Translations under genes and position numbers: made by a program | Part shown: positions 35,003 through 43,279 of the stretch, piece by piece | Numbering within the stretch: position 1 is the first letter of the stretch | Layout: every line of letters starts with the position of its first letter | Notes under the pieces: model-generated | What the model saw: the letters and a program-made list of their open reading frames with translations, nothing else | The model's database searches: none | Told to the model about the DNA's origin: nothing | Origin: CAZYBU01 sp964645775 | GTDB lineage: Bacteria > Spirochaetota > UBA4802 > UBA5550 | Length of the DNA stretch: 64,000 nt | Assembly: GCA_964645775.1 (NCBI GenBank) | Contig: CAZYBU010000016.1 | Span: 1 to 64,000, forward strand | Direction: 5' to 3'

Positions 35003-36178
35003 ATGGATCTCTACGTATCAAGGTTACAGCTTAAAAACTGGAAGAATTTTCACTTTGTTGATATTCTCCTCAACAGAAGGTCTTTCCTTGTTGGTCCGAA
35101 CGCTTCAGGAAAATCGAATTTTCTGGATGCTGTACGTTTTCTTCATGATATTTCTAAACCGGGTGGCGGTCTGGAGAACGCTTTATCGAGCAGAGGAGGT
35201 CTTGGAAGAATCCGAAGCCTCTTTGCCCGCAGAGATCCCCAGGTGAACATAACGGTTGAACTCAGTAATACAAAAAAGGATTCTGTTGAATGGCAGTACT
35301 CGCTTTCTCTAAAGCAGGAAAAAACCGGCAAGCATCTGGTTCAGATAGATTTTGAACAGGTGATTCACAGGGGGAAAACACTATTTACACGGCCGGATGA
35401 AGATGATAAAAAGGACACTCTTAGGCTGACCCAGACCTTTCTTGAGCAGATAAACACGAACAGGGACTTCAGGGATATCTACCTGTTCTTCAAGGAAGTA
35501 CGTTACCTTCATCTTATCCCGCAGATTATTCGTCAGCCTGAACTTTTTTTTAATACATCGGATTCCAGAGGAGAGGATGCCTTCGGATTCCATTTTCTTG
35601 AAACCCTGACAAAAACTCCGAAGAAGACCCTCGATTCAAGATTAAAACGGATAGAGAATGCCCTGCGAAGCGCGGTTCCCTATTTCAAAGAACTGGAACC
35701 CGTTAAAGATGAAAAAGGAGTTCCCCATCTTCAGGCCATCTATGATCACTGGAGACCAAACCGGGCAGGCAAGCAGAAAGAGGACCAGTTTTCTGATGGT
35801 ACGATAAGACTTATTGGAATACTGTGGTCCCTTTTGGAAAAAAACGAACTATTACTGCTTGAAGAACCAGAATTGTCACTGCATCCAGCGGTAGTTGAGA
35901 TCCTTCCCGATTTATTTCACCAGGTAATGTCATTGAGCCGCGAGAAAAAGAAACAGGTCATAATCAGCACGCACAGTCCTGATCTGCTTTCTTCCGATGG
36001 TTTATCCCCTTCTGAGGTATTGCTTTTCACTCCCGGAAATGAGGGTACGGTTGTTCGTAAGGTCTCGGATATCGATTATGCGAGAGAACTGCTTCTTAAC
36101 GGTATGTCCATGGAAGAGGTCGTTATTCCCATGACGAAACCGGGCAATATTGACCAGTTGCGGCTTTTTAATGAGTGA
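35003..36178 (+). CDS. AAA/ABC-type ATPase of the OLD-like AAA_21 group
   Basis: 391-aa ATPase with Walker A VGPNASGKSNF near residue 32, an ABC-like signature QFSDGTIRLIG near residue 265, Walker B LLLLEEPELSLHP near 290 and a switch His in VIISTHSPDLLSS. It ends soon after, without the TOPRIM domain of one-piece OLD nucleases. It overlaps a DUF4276-like TOPRIM-type gene by 8 bp. Such pairs are found in defence islands. The gene is AT-richer than its neighbours, which suggests horizontal acquisition. A role in phage defence is inference. Confidence 0.82.
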   Translation: MDLYVSRLQLKNWKNFHFVDILLNRRSFLVGPNASGKSNFLDAVRFLHDISKPGGGLENALSSRGGLGRIRSLFARRDPQVNITVELSNTKKDSVEWQYSLSLKQEKTGKHLVQIDFEQVIHRGKTLFTRPDEDDKKDTLRLTQTFLEQINTNRDFRDIYLFFKEVRYLHLIPQIIRQPELFFNTSDSRGEDAFGFHFLETLTKTPKKTLDSRLKRIENALRSAVPYFKELEPVKDEKGVPHLQAIYDHWRPNRAGKQKEDQFSDGTIRLIGILWSLLEKNELLLLEEPELSLHPAVVEILPDLFHQVMSLSREKKKQVIISTHSPDLLSSDGLSPSEVLLFTPGNEGTVVRKVSDIDYARELLLNGMSMEEVVIPMTKPGNIDQLRLFNE

Positions 36179-36794
36179 TGAAGTATACATTACTACAGTG
36201 ACTGAAGACAGGTTAAGCAGGGTCCTGGTCCATAGAATACTCTTAACTTCGACAGTCAAATATAATGTAATCTATGATCTGCCCCATGCCGGGAGAAAGC
36301 GGTCCGCTCAGGGAAATGGATACATACGTAATAAAATACGGGCTTTTAATGAAGCCTCCAGCTTTAAACCCTGCATCGTAGTTCTTGACCTTGATAAAAG
36401 GGAGTGTGCTCCCGCCTATCGAAGAGATCTTCTACCTGATGGTAATCATCACAATATGATACTGAGAATCGCGGTCAGGGAGATAGAAAGCTGGGTTATG
36501 GCCGACAGGGACTCCTTTTCCAGATGGCTTGGTATCAGCCAGGACAATTTACCGCTCAATGTAGATGACATTGATAATCCTAAAAAAGAACTCTTTAAAC
36601 TTGTAAGGAGATCACGAAAAAGAACAATAAAAGAAGGTATTCTTCCTCCCGATGAATTGACCAGAACAGGCCCCCAGTATAATTCTATGCTCTGTTCCTT
36701 TGTACAGGAAAACTGGGAGCGTCAGAGGGCCGCTCGCTATTCGGATAGCCTATCAAGGGCGTTACATCGAATTGATTCATTTAAACCATTATAG
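36171..36794 (+). CDS. DUF4276-like (TOPRIM-type) partner protein
   Basis: 207-aa protein starting at ATG 36171 inside the end of the ATPase gene. It shows an N-terminal acidic motif after a strand (ITTVTEDRLSRVLVHRIL), a second acidic motif, VVLDLDKRECAP (near residue 75), and REIESWVMADRDSFSRWLGI (near residue 100), matching the DUF4276 pattern, which has been related to TOPRIM nucleases. With the ATPase upstream it forms a two-gene unit similar to split OLD or AriAB systems. Catalytic residues were not verified by alignment. Confidence 0.7.
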   Translation: MSDEVYITTVTEDRLSRVLVHRILLTSTVKYNVIYDLPHAGRKRSAQGNGYIRNKIRAFNEASSFKPCIVVLDLDKRECAPAYRRDLLPDGNHHNMILRIAVREIESWVMADRDSFSRWLGISQDNLPLNVDDIDNPKKELFKLVRRSRKRTIKEGILPPDELTRTGPQYNSMLCSFVQENWERQRAARYSDSLSRALHRIDSFKPL

Positions 36795-36876
36795 AGCCTA
36801 AAAAAAGTCCCAAAAAAACTTGAAAACCCCCGGGTATTTTTGCAAATTGCCTTTTACGATGAACATGGGGGAGATT

Positions 36877-37872
36877 ATGAAACAGGCCCTGCCGATAGTT
36901 ATCGCTCTTTTTACGCTCGCGGCTCCGCTTTTCGGGGATACCCGGATCATAACCCACGTGGGGGATGTCCAGGTCAATACCGGCGACGACTGGGAGAAAC
37001 CGGAAAAGGACATGAAGCTCCTCCAGGGCGACGTGGTCCGCACCGGCTCCGACGGCTACGCGGAACTGGAGCAGGACGGCAACCGTATCCAGGTAAGCTC
37101 CGACAGCCGGTTTCGAATCTCCGCCTCCGAGGACCAGGGTAAGCGGACCGGTACCTTCTCCATGCTCTGGGGCCGGGTGGTTATGGTTGCGAAAAAGCTG
37201 AAGAAGGGCGACAGGCCCTACACCGTGACCACGCCTTCAGGCACGGCCGCCGTCCGGGGAACGAAGTTCAGCGTGGCCACCGGTAAGGACGGAACCACCC
37301 TGGTTCAGGTGAACGAGGGAGAGGTGGCCGTTGCCGGTAAGAGCGAAGAGGTCCGGGTAAAGGCGAACCAGGAGACCACGGTCCCCTACGGAGGCGACCC
37401 CTCGAAGATCCGCATCATGGACAAGTTCAAGTGGCGGGAGTGGCTCCAGGAGAGCGAGAAACGGGCCGAGGGTAACGAGCTTGCCATCATGAAGACCTCC
37501 CTGGAGAAGGTCCAGGCCCTGGACAGCGAGATACGGGCCCTGGAAGAGTACAGTGAAGAGAAAGCGAAAGAGGCGGAGAAGCTCCTGGAGGAGTATAAAG
37601 AGCTGAAGAAGAAGGGGAGAGATTTCTGGGCGAAGAAGAAGCGGGCAGAATGGTACCGTACACGCCGGGAATCATCGACCAGTAAACCTAAGATACGGTA
37701 CAAGGCGAGTCGTATAGAATTGATACGGGATTTTGCCGGGAGTATTCGTGACCGTAAGCCGGGTGATAATGAAATTGTCACCATATATGAAAAGATTGAC
37801 TCTATCTATGAAAGTCATTTTCATTATATTGAAGAGATACGGGAAAGTCTGAGGAAACGGGGTTTACGTTAA
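36877..37872 (+). CDS. FecR-domain protein with C-terminal coiled coil
   Basis: 331-aa exported protein. Start at ATG 36877 behind GGGGGAG; upstream ATGs lack ribosome binding sites. A signal peptide (1-20) is followed by a FecR domain (about residues 20-140) with LLQGDVVRTGSDGYAELEQ, SRFRI and the motif TPSGTAAVRGTKFSV. The rest is a Glu/Lys-rich coiled coil (ALEEYSEEKAKEAEKLLEEY) and a basic tail. No sigma factor or TonB receptor is near, so this is the periplasmic scaffold-like FecR type rather than an anti-sigma factor. A copy of the iterated motif at 36894-36903 lies in the signal peptide (P-I-V-I-A). Confidence 0.78.
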   Translation: MKQALPIVIALFTLAAPLFGDTRIITHVGDVQVNTGDDWEKPEKDMKLLQGDVVRTGSDGYAELEQDGNRIQVSSDSRFRISASEDQGKRTGTFSMLWGRVVMVAKKLKKGDRPYTVTTPSGTAAVRGTKFSVATGKDGTTLVQVNEGEVAVAGKSEEVRVKANQETTVPYGGDPSKIRIMDKFKWREWLQESEKRAEGNELAIMKTSLEKVQALDSEIRALEEYSEEKAKEAEKLLEEYKELKKKGRDFWAKKKRAEWYRTRRESSTSKPKIRYKASRIELIRDFAGSIRDRKPGDNEIVTIYEKIDSIYESHFHYIEEIRESLRKRGLR

Positions 37873-37902
37873 TACGTAAGTTAGTATGGGGAGGAGAATG
37901 AA

Positions 37903-38349
37903 ATGAAAAAGATTATAATTATATCTGTATTTGCTGGTTTATTGATGTATCTAAGCGGTTGTTTTCTTGAAGATACAAGTTGTGAAGGGGAGGCTCTTAC
38001 AGGCTCGTATCAAACGGATATTGAAGGTGTTATCTCGAATCTTGAGACTGAGATAAATTCAGGTACATACAGCGGTTTCATGAATTTAATGCATCCGGAT
38101 TCAGATTATTATGGAGGTAGCTTCACTGAGGATGATTATAATGATCTTGAAAGGGACTATAATTTTTACAGCCCTTCGTCGGTAACAGGGGATACTTGTA
38201 ATGCTTCTATTGATTATACTGCAGATAACGATTCGGTTAATGGTATGAGTACTGAGTTTATAATGCGTTTGGATGGCAGTACATGGAAGGTCCTTCGATG
38301 GTATGAAGAAGGGTCGACAATTTATAGAAATTACCAACCCCCTCAATAG
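37903..38349 (+). CDS. small lipoprotein of unknown function
   Basis: 148-aa AT-rich gene with a GGGGAGGAG site before its ATG. The lipobox is LSGC (Cys near residue 20). The mature part (SYQTDIEGVISNLETEIN..., DGSTWKVLRWYEEGS near the end) has the look of a SnoaL/NTF2-like fold with a final W-K-V-x-R-W strand, which is a guess. The gene lies 30 bp after the FecR gene and shares the AT-rich composition of this patch. The following 38350-38548 holds no gene I can support. Confidence 0.6.
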   Translation: MKKIIIISVFAGLLMYLSGCFLEDTSCEGEALTGSYQTDIEGVISNLETEINSGTYSGFMNLMHPDSDYYGGSFTEDDYNDLERDYNFYSPSSVTGDTCNASIDYTADNDSVNGMSTEFIMRLDGSTWKVLRWYEEGSTIYRNYQPPQ

Positions 38350-38548
38350 GGGTGGTATCTTTTTCATGGGAGGACCCTTCGTTCGTCCCGACGCGGTCGG
38401 TCCTCTCTCAGGTATGTTTCTGGAGTGATAAGCCTTTTGCCGGCCCTGAGTGAAATGAAGGGGCAGGACCTCTCTAGACTCGGAGTATTTAATATTGCAT
38501 CCTTCGCCCCTGGTATTCCCTTCGGGCTCTGGATTCTCAGGAGAAAAA

Positions 38549-39052
38549 ATGAGTGATTTAAAAGCGACCATACAGACAAATAAGGGTGACATTCACCTGG
38601 AACTCTATCCCGGCAAGGCCCCGGTCACCGTGGCGAACTTCGCCAACCTGGCGAAGAGGGGATTCTACGACGGTCTGAACTTTCACAGGGTCATTGAGAA
38701 CTTCATGATCCAGGGCGGATGCCCCGAAGGCTCAGGCCGGGGAGGCCCCGGCTACCGCTTCGAGGACGAGTTTACCCCGGAGCTTCGCCACCACGCCCCG
38801 GGAAGGCTCTCCATGGCAAACGCCGGCCCCGGCACTAACGGCAGCCAGTTCTTCATTACCCACGTGGAGACGCCCTGGCTCGACGATAAGCATACCATCT
38901 TCGGCTCCGTGGTATCACCGGCAGACCAGGAGGTGGTGAACTCTATCCTCCAGGGCGACACCATCAAGACCGTTGTCATCGAAGGTGATACCGCTGACCT
39001 TTTTGAGGCCCAGAAGGACCGTATCCAGGAGTGGAACTCTATCCTGGGCTGA
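38549..39052 (+). CDS. cyclophilin-type peptidyl-prolyl cis-trans isomerase
   Basis: 167-aa cyclophilin. Start at ATG 38549 with CAGGAG upstream. Cyclophilin blocks are TNKGDIHLELYPGKAPVTVANF, GLNFHRVIENFMIQGGCP, the active site RHHAPGRLSMANAGPGTNGSQFFITH and WLDDKHTIFGSVV. No signal peptide, so it is a cytoplasmic PpiB-like folding enzyme. Confidence 0.95.
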   Translation: MSDLKATIQTNKGDIHLELYPGKAPVTVANFANLAKRGFYDGLNFHRVIENFMIQGGCPEGSGRGGPGYRFEDEFTPELRHHAPGRLSMANAGPGTNGSQFFITHVETPWLDDKHTIFGSVVSPADQEVVNSILQGDTIKTVVIEGDTADLFEAQKDRIQEWNSILG

Positions 39053-39142
39053 GGGAACCTCCTTTGCCGGTGAGAGGTATCCTGCTTGACAACGACCGCC
39101 ATGCATACAATGTATGGGGAACCCTTTACCTGGGAGACGGAC

Positions 39143-39883
39143 ATGTCCTTTGATGAACCATTACCCCACCTGGACGCCTTTTTGAAGTCCGCGCCGGAAG
39201 AGTCGGACGCCATGAGCTACAACCAGCTCCTCGGCTTTCTCTTTACCGTGTGCGCCGCGCCCGACATGGTTATGCCCTCCCAGTGGATCGGCATGGTCTT
39301 TGACCCGGAGAAGACCGAGTTCTCCGGCCAAAAGGAGGCGGAGAAGGTGACCGGCGACCTTATGATGCTCTACAACGAAATATGCAGGGACATCAATGAA
39401 TCGGGCGGTTCCCTTCCGAAACAGATCGAAGTACGGGAGGACCCATTGGAGAACTTCGATGAGGACGCGCCCCTCAGGGAATGGTCCGTCGGTTTCTTCA
39501 CCGGTCACCAGTACCTGTCCGAAATGTGGGAGAACCTCCTCCCGGACAGCATGGAGGAGGAACTCGATTCCGTCCTTCTCCCCCTGACCTTCTTTATCGA
39601 CCGGGAGTTCGCCGAAGGTTTCCTGGAAGACATAAATAAAGAGAACAACGAGGTCCTCACCCTTAAGGACTTCGCGGTCGTGATGATCCGTCTCTTTCCT
39701 GACATGGTTAACACGTACGGGATTATGGGACGTACTATCTACCAGACGAAAATGGGGTTGGATGCCGCGCAGCAGGATGGCAATCCCGATCAATTAACAA
39801 AGGAAGAGACTCCGGGCAGAAACGATCCCTGTCCCTGCGGAAGCGGTAAGAAATTCAAAAACTGCTGTATGACCCATCATTAG
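39143..39883 (+). CDS. UPF0149/YecA-like protein with C-terminal SEC-C zinc motif
   Basis: 246-aa protein. Start at ATG 39143 with GGGAGACGG upstream; earlier in-frame ATGs lack a site. The body resembles the YecA/YgfB group (LDAFLKSAPEESDAMSYNQLLGFLFTVCAAP). The C-terminus is a SEC-C zinc-binding motif, GRNDPCPCGSGKKFKNCC, as found at the end of SecA and many small proteins. A dyad CATACA-A-TGTATG (39104-39116) lies about 30 bp before the start. Confidence 0.8.
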   Translation: MSFDEPLPHLDAFLKSAPEESDAMSYNQLLGFLFTVCAAPDMVMPSQWIGMVFDPEKTEFSGQKEAEKVTGDLMMLYNEICRDINESGGSLPKQIEVREDPLENFDEDAPLREWSVGFFTGHQYLSEMWENLLPDSMEEELDSVLLPLTFFIDREFAEGFLEDINKENNEVLTLKDFAVVMIRLFPDMVNTYGIMGRTIYQTKMGLDAAQQDGNPDQLTKEETPGRNDPCPCGSGKKFKNCCMTHH

Positions 39884-39949
39884 GCGGTAAGAGTTTCTCT
39901 TCCGTTCACGGTATGTATTATTTTACCCTGTGCCAGCTTGACAATAAAA

Positions 39950-39976
39950 GGGGCCCCCGGCGATACCGGGAGCCCC
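39950..39976 (-). terminator. terminator of the yjfB-like gene
   Basis: GGGGC...GCCCC and CCCGG...CCGGG arms (39950-39960 with 39966-39976, one mismatch) form a long stem. On the minus strand it is followed by CTTTTATTG, so it terminates the minus-strand gene at 40009-40197 and may also act weakly on the plus strand. Confidence 0.75.
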
Positions 39977-40008
39977 ATTAGGGAATGAAATGGTTCCTCT
40001 GGTTCGTT

Positions 40009-40197
40009 TCAGGCAAGGGTATCGATTGTCTTACCCGCGCCCGGCTTCTGTCCCTTCATAATGTTCTCTGCCTGCTCCTGTCCGCTGTCCATAATCTTCT
40101 GGGAGTTCTCTTTAGCCATATCCATTGATTTTCTGAGAACATCCACCTGAACGCGGTTCTGTACTTCCTGAGCATTCAATGACGAAATTTCAGCCAT
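40009..40197 (-). CDS. YjfB-like putative motility protein
   Basis: 62-aa protein resembling the YjfB family (putative motility protein) with the pattern QNRVQVDVLRKSMDMAKENSQKI near the middle. Members are small, helical and often co-regulated with flagellar genes, but their function is not established. GGGAGG lies upstream of the ATG, and the gene has a strong promoter and its own terminator, so it is likely highly expressed. Confidence 0.75.
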   Translation of the reverse strand: MAEISSLNAQEVQNRVQVDVLRKSMDMAKENSQKIMDSGQEQAENIMKGQKPGAGKTIDTLA

Positions 40198-40226
40198 ATC
40201 ATAACCTCCCTGTTATTGTACCAACT

Positions 40227-40255
40227 ATTATAACGGTTTTGTCGGGAAAAATCAA
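40227..40255 (-). promoter_or_regulatory. promoter of the yjfB-like gene
   Basis: On the minus strand TTGATT (40250-40255) and a perfect TATAAT (40227-40232) are spaced by 17 bp, 30 bp before the start codon. Confidence 0.8.
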
Positions 40256-40321
40256 GTAATTATGATAAAAAAAGTTCATTCCGGGGTGTCGTTTTAATTA
40301 ATACTGCCATTTCAGTCTCCG

Positions 40322-40418
40322 TGTCATTTTGAACTCCGGATTCCGGGGATCATAGGTGCCGTTTCTTGAGATTCTTCACCCTCCGGGTTTCCCGGTTTCC
40401 GGGACAGGCAGAATGACA
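40322..40418. repeat. palindromic intergenic repeat-like element
   Basis: The gap 40261-40517 contains a stretch bounded by inverted ends, TGTCATTTTG and CAGAATGACA (nine of ten bases match as an inverted pair). Inside are GAGATTCTTCACCC and several short CCGG/GGGA palindromes. The end sequence resembles the widespread TGTCATTCTGAG intergenic repeat seen in many bacterial genomes. No second copy was found in this window. Confidence 0.45.
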
Positions 40419-40517
40419 GGTTTAAAGCGAGAACCACATCAGGAAAAGTTATGGAAATTCTTCACCTGTTGTGTATAGTGTATGTTACGAAGGAATCATC
40501 GAAGCCCGGGAGGTCAA

Positions 40518-41267
40518 ATGAGGATCGTGCTGAAAATCGTAAAAATATTCTGGATCTATCTCTGGGCCGTTATCGCCTCCTGCATCCTCTTTATACCGAT
40601 CATACTCGCGGCCCTGTTAAGCAGAACCGGTAATCTCGCATTTACCCTCTCAAAGGGGTGGGCCTGGATAATGGTAAAGGCCACGGGCGTAAGCCTCTCC
40701 ATCCGTCACAGGGAACGGATACGGGAGGGAGAATCTTACATCATCATCTCCAACCACCAGTCACTCTATGATATTCTCGCAATCGTACTGACCCTGGAGA
40801 TACAGTTTCGGTGGATCATCAAGAAGGAGGTTCTCAAGGTCCCCCTCTTCGGCTACGCGCTGTACGCCTCCAGGAATATTTTCATAGATCGATCCAATCG
40901 TGAAAAATCGATCCAGACTATACATAAGGGGTTCAGCCGGTTACCGGAAGGCGTGAGCGTTCTCTTCTTTGCCGAAGGTTCCCGTTCTCCCGATCAGACC
41001 GTCCGTGATTTTAAAAAAGGCGGTTTTATCATGGCGCTGGAGCGGGGATTGCCCATCCTGCCCCTGACCGTGAACGGCAGCCGGAAGGTTCTGAAAAAAG
41101 GTGACCTTGAATATAAATCCGGTCCCATAGAGGTGGTGGTGGGTGAGCCGATCGATACCAGCGGTTATGATATCGACTCCCTTCAGGAAGTGATTGACCG
41201 CACGAGGGACGTCATAATAGCTAACCGGAATCCCTATTACCCCGGTGAGCAGGACCCTTCTTTCTGA
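40518..41267 (+). CDS. plsC: 1-acyl-sn-glycerol-3-phosphate acyltransferase (PlsC)
   Basis: 249-aa membrane-associated acyltransferase making phosphatidic acid. Start at ATG 40518 with GGGAGG upstream. Two N-terminal hydrophobic segments are followed by the catalytic NHQSLYD (HxxxxD motif, near residue 79), the substrate-binding FFAEGSRSPD block and PILPLTVNGSRKVL. Monocistronic. Confidence 0.93.
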   Translation: MRIVLKIVKIFWIYLWAVIASCILFIPIILAALLSRTGNLAFTLSKGWAWIMVKATGVSLSIRHRERIREGESYIIISNHQSLYDILAIVLTLEIQFRWIIKKEVLKVPLFGYALYASRNIFIDRSNREKSIQTIHKGFSRLPEGVSVLFFAEGSRSPDQTVRDFKKGGFIMALERGLPILPLTVNGSRKVLKKGDLEYKSGPIEVVVGEPIDTSGYDIDSLQEVIDRTRDVIIANRNPYYPGEQDPSF

Positions 41268-41296
41268 TTGACCCGGCGCCTGCGCCTTTGTATGTT
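41268..41296 (+). promoter_or_regulatory. promoter of the yjbQ-tatD-tcdA operon
   Basis: TTGACC (41268-41273) and TATGTT (41291-41296) are spaced by 17 bp immediately after the plsC stop. A small GGCGC/GCGCC hairpin followed by TTTG lies within the spacer and may also end plsC transcription. Confidence 0.6.
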
Positions 41297-41325
41297 CATA
41301 AACAGCAACACCTTAGGAGGAACAG

Positions 41326-41745
41326 ATGAAGTCCCTGACAGAACACCTCACCTTCAATACCACGAAGAGAAGGGAATACATCAACATAACACCGAACATC
41401 CGGGACCTTGTGAAGAAAAGCGGTATCCAGGAGGGCCTCTGCCTTGTAAACGCCATGCATATAACGGCTTCAGTCTACATTAATGACGCGGAGCCGGGAC
41501 TCATACAGGACTTTGACGATTTTCTTGAAGGCCTGGCGCCCCATGAGCCCCTCTCCCGGTACAGGCACAACAACACGGGGGAGGATAACGGGGACGCCCA
41601 TATTAAACGGACCATCATGGGCCGTGAGGTGGTCGTGGCCATAACGAAGGGAAAGCTCGATTTCGGCCCCTGGGAACAGATCTACTACGCCGAGTTTGAC
41701 GGCCGCAGGCCCAAACGGGTCATGGTGAAGATTATCGGGGAGTGA
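41326..41745 (+). CDS. YjbQ/UPF0047 family protein
   Basis: 139-aa member of the UPF0047 family (E. coli YjbQ, reported to have a weak thiamine-phosphate synthase activity; true role unknown). Typical blocks are INITPNIRDLVKKSGIQEGLCLV, HITASVYINDAEPGLIQDF, HNNTGEDNGDAHIKRTIMG with the metal-binding His/Asp residues, and LDFGPWEQIYYAEFDGRR. TTAGGAGG precedes the ATG. Confidence 0.92.
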   Translation: MKSLTEHLTFNTTKRREYINITPNIRDLVKKSGIQEGLCLVNAMHITASVYINDAEPGLIQDFDDFLEGLAPHEPLSRYRHNNTGEDNGDAHIKRTIMGREVVVAITKGKLDFGPWEQIYYAEFDGRRPKRVMVKIIGE

Positions 41746-42506
41746 TGGAACTGATCGATGTCCACTGTCACCTGGAGGACCCAGTATTCGACGAGGACAG
41801 GGAGGCGGTGGTCCGCGAGGCGGAGGAAGCGGGCATCCTTTCCATGATCACGGCCTCTACCCGGCCTGAAGAGTGGCCCCGTTCGCGGGAGATCGCCCAT
41901 GCTTTCAGCTCCGTTCTGTACGCCGTGGGAGTTCACCCCTGGTTTGCGGCCAGTGACATCCCCCTGGATGAGATTACCCCCTTCCTGGAGGGGGCTGTGG
42001 CTATCGGAGAGATCGGCCTGGACAGCCGAACGGAGCGGACCGGGATGGATCTCCAGGTCCCCCTTTTCGAAGCTCTGCTGGAGGTGGCCCGGGAGGAGGA
42101 GCTTCCTGTGGTAGTCCACTGCCTCCACGCCTTTGATGATCTGATACATTCCCTGAAACGGGTCGGCCCCCTTCCGGCCGGCGGCATTATCCACTCCTTT
42201 AACGGAAGCCGGGAGCTGGCCCGTCAGCTTATAACCCGCGGTTTCTCCTTCTCCCTCGGGGCCATCCTCACGAAGAAGAGCGGCAACCGCCGCAGGGAGA
42301 TGATGGAATACATCTACCCGGACCATTTTCTTCTCGAATCGGACAGTCCGGCCATGCCGCCCTCCGGCGTTCCGGGCCGCAACCGGCCCGCCTTTATGAT
42401 CAAGAACCTGGAGGCCGCGGCCCACGGCCTGAAATGCGATGCGGAAGAGGTGGCTGCCGCGGCCACGGCCAACGCACGCCGGATATTCGGGGCGTGGGTG
42501 GGATAG
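41745..42506 (+). CDS. TatD-family metal-dependent hydrolase
   Basis: 253-aa TIM-barrel metallohydrolase. Metal-ligand motifs are DVHCHLEDP at the N-terminus, AIGEIGLDSR near residue 87, VVVHCLHAFDD near residue 125, GGIIHSFNGSRELA and LLESDSPAM near residue 200. Start at ATG 41745 forms TGATG with the yjbQ stop; GTG 41742 is also possible. Members act as 3'-5' nucleases or as D-aminoacyl-tRNA-like hydrolases, so the substrate stays open. Confidence 0.88.
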   Translation: MELIDVHCHLEDPVFDEDREAVVREAEEAGILSMITASTRPEEWPRSREIAHAFSSVLYAVGVHPWFAASDIPLDEITPFLEGAVAIGEIGLDSRTERTGMDLQVPLFEALLEVAREEELPVVVHCLHAFDDLIHSLKRVGPLPAGGIIHSFNGSRELARQLITRGFSFSLGAILTKKSGNRRREMMEYIYPDHFLLESDSPAMPPSGVPGRNRPAFMIKNLEAAAHGLKCDAEEVAAAATANARRIFGAWVG

Positions 42507-43231
42507 TGGACCTCTCCAGGCTTGAGATGCTTATCGGCCCGGAGGGGCTCGAGGCCCTGGCCGGGGCCACGGTCGATATCTTCGGTATCGGGGGCGTGGG
42601 CGGGCTGGCCTTTGAGGCCGTTGTCCGTTCCGGCGTGGGCCGTGTGCGTCTCTACGATTACGACGTAGTCACTCCTTCCAACATAAACCGGCAGATCATC
42701 TCCACGCAGGATGTCATGGGCCGGCCCAAGGTTGAAGTGGCCGCGGAGAGGGCCCGGGCCATAAATCCGGATATTAAGGTAGAGAGCGTGGACGTCCACC
42801 TGGAGCCGGGCAATATCGATGTCATTATGCCGGATGACTGCCGTTACGCCATAGACGCCATCGACGAGGTGAGGCCCAAGACCGCCCTGCTGGAGCTGCT
42901 CTATCGGAGGGAGGTAAGATGTATCACATCGACCGGGGCCGGCAACCGCCTGGACCCGTCCAGGGTGGAGGTCCGGGACCTCTTCGATACCAGGGGAGAT
43001 CCTCTGGCCCGGGTCATGCGGAGAGAGCTTCGCCGCCAGGGCATCGAGAAGGGTGTTCCCTGCGTGGTCTCTTCCGCTCCCTCACTGGAGATCGCCCGTG
43101 ACGTGGAGACTACGGACGGTAATCGCCGCGTCGGTAGTTCGCCCTGGCTGCCCGGTATCTTCGGCCTTACCGCCGCCTCCTGGATTGTACGCGCCATCCT
43201 GCGAGACGCGGAAGAAAGCGCGGCCGGATGA
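42506..43231 (+). CDS. tcdA: tRNA threonylcarbamoyladenosine dehydratase TcdA
   Basis: 241-aa E1-like ThiF-fold enzyme that cyclises t6A37 in tRNA to ct6A. It has the nucleotide-binding FGIGGVGGLAFEAVVRSGVGRVRLYD, the NINRQI motif, DAIDEVRPKTALLEL and the TcdA-specific STGAGNRLDPSRVEVRDLFDT. GTG start at 42506 overlaps the last base of tatD. It lacks the CxxC pairs of MoeB, supporting TcdA. Confidence 0.9.
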   Translation: MDLSRLEMLIGPEGLEALAGATVDIFGIGGVGGLAFEAVVRSGVGRVRLYDYDVVTPSNINRQIISTQDVMGRPKVEVAAERARAINPDIKVESVDVHLEPGNIDVIMPDDCRYAIDAIDEVRPKTALLELLYRREVRCITSTGAGNRLDPSRVEVRDLFDTRGDPLARVMRRELRRQGIEKGVPCVVSSAPSLEIARDVETTDGNRRVGSSPWLPGIFGLTAASWIVRAILRDAEESAAG

Positions 43232-43279
43232 TATTTTTTTCTTTCCTCTCCGGGATGTTCCCACTATCTTGTACCTGTT

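Noticed and set aside
39086..39116. TTGACA (39086-39091) and TACAAT (39106-39111) as a promoter of the SEC-C gene
   Set aside because: The spacer is only 14 bp, too short for a standard promoter; the CATACA-A-TGTATG dyad there was kept only as a remark.
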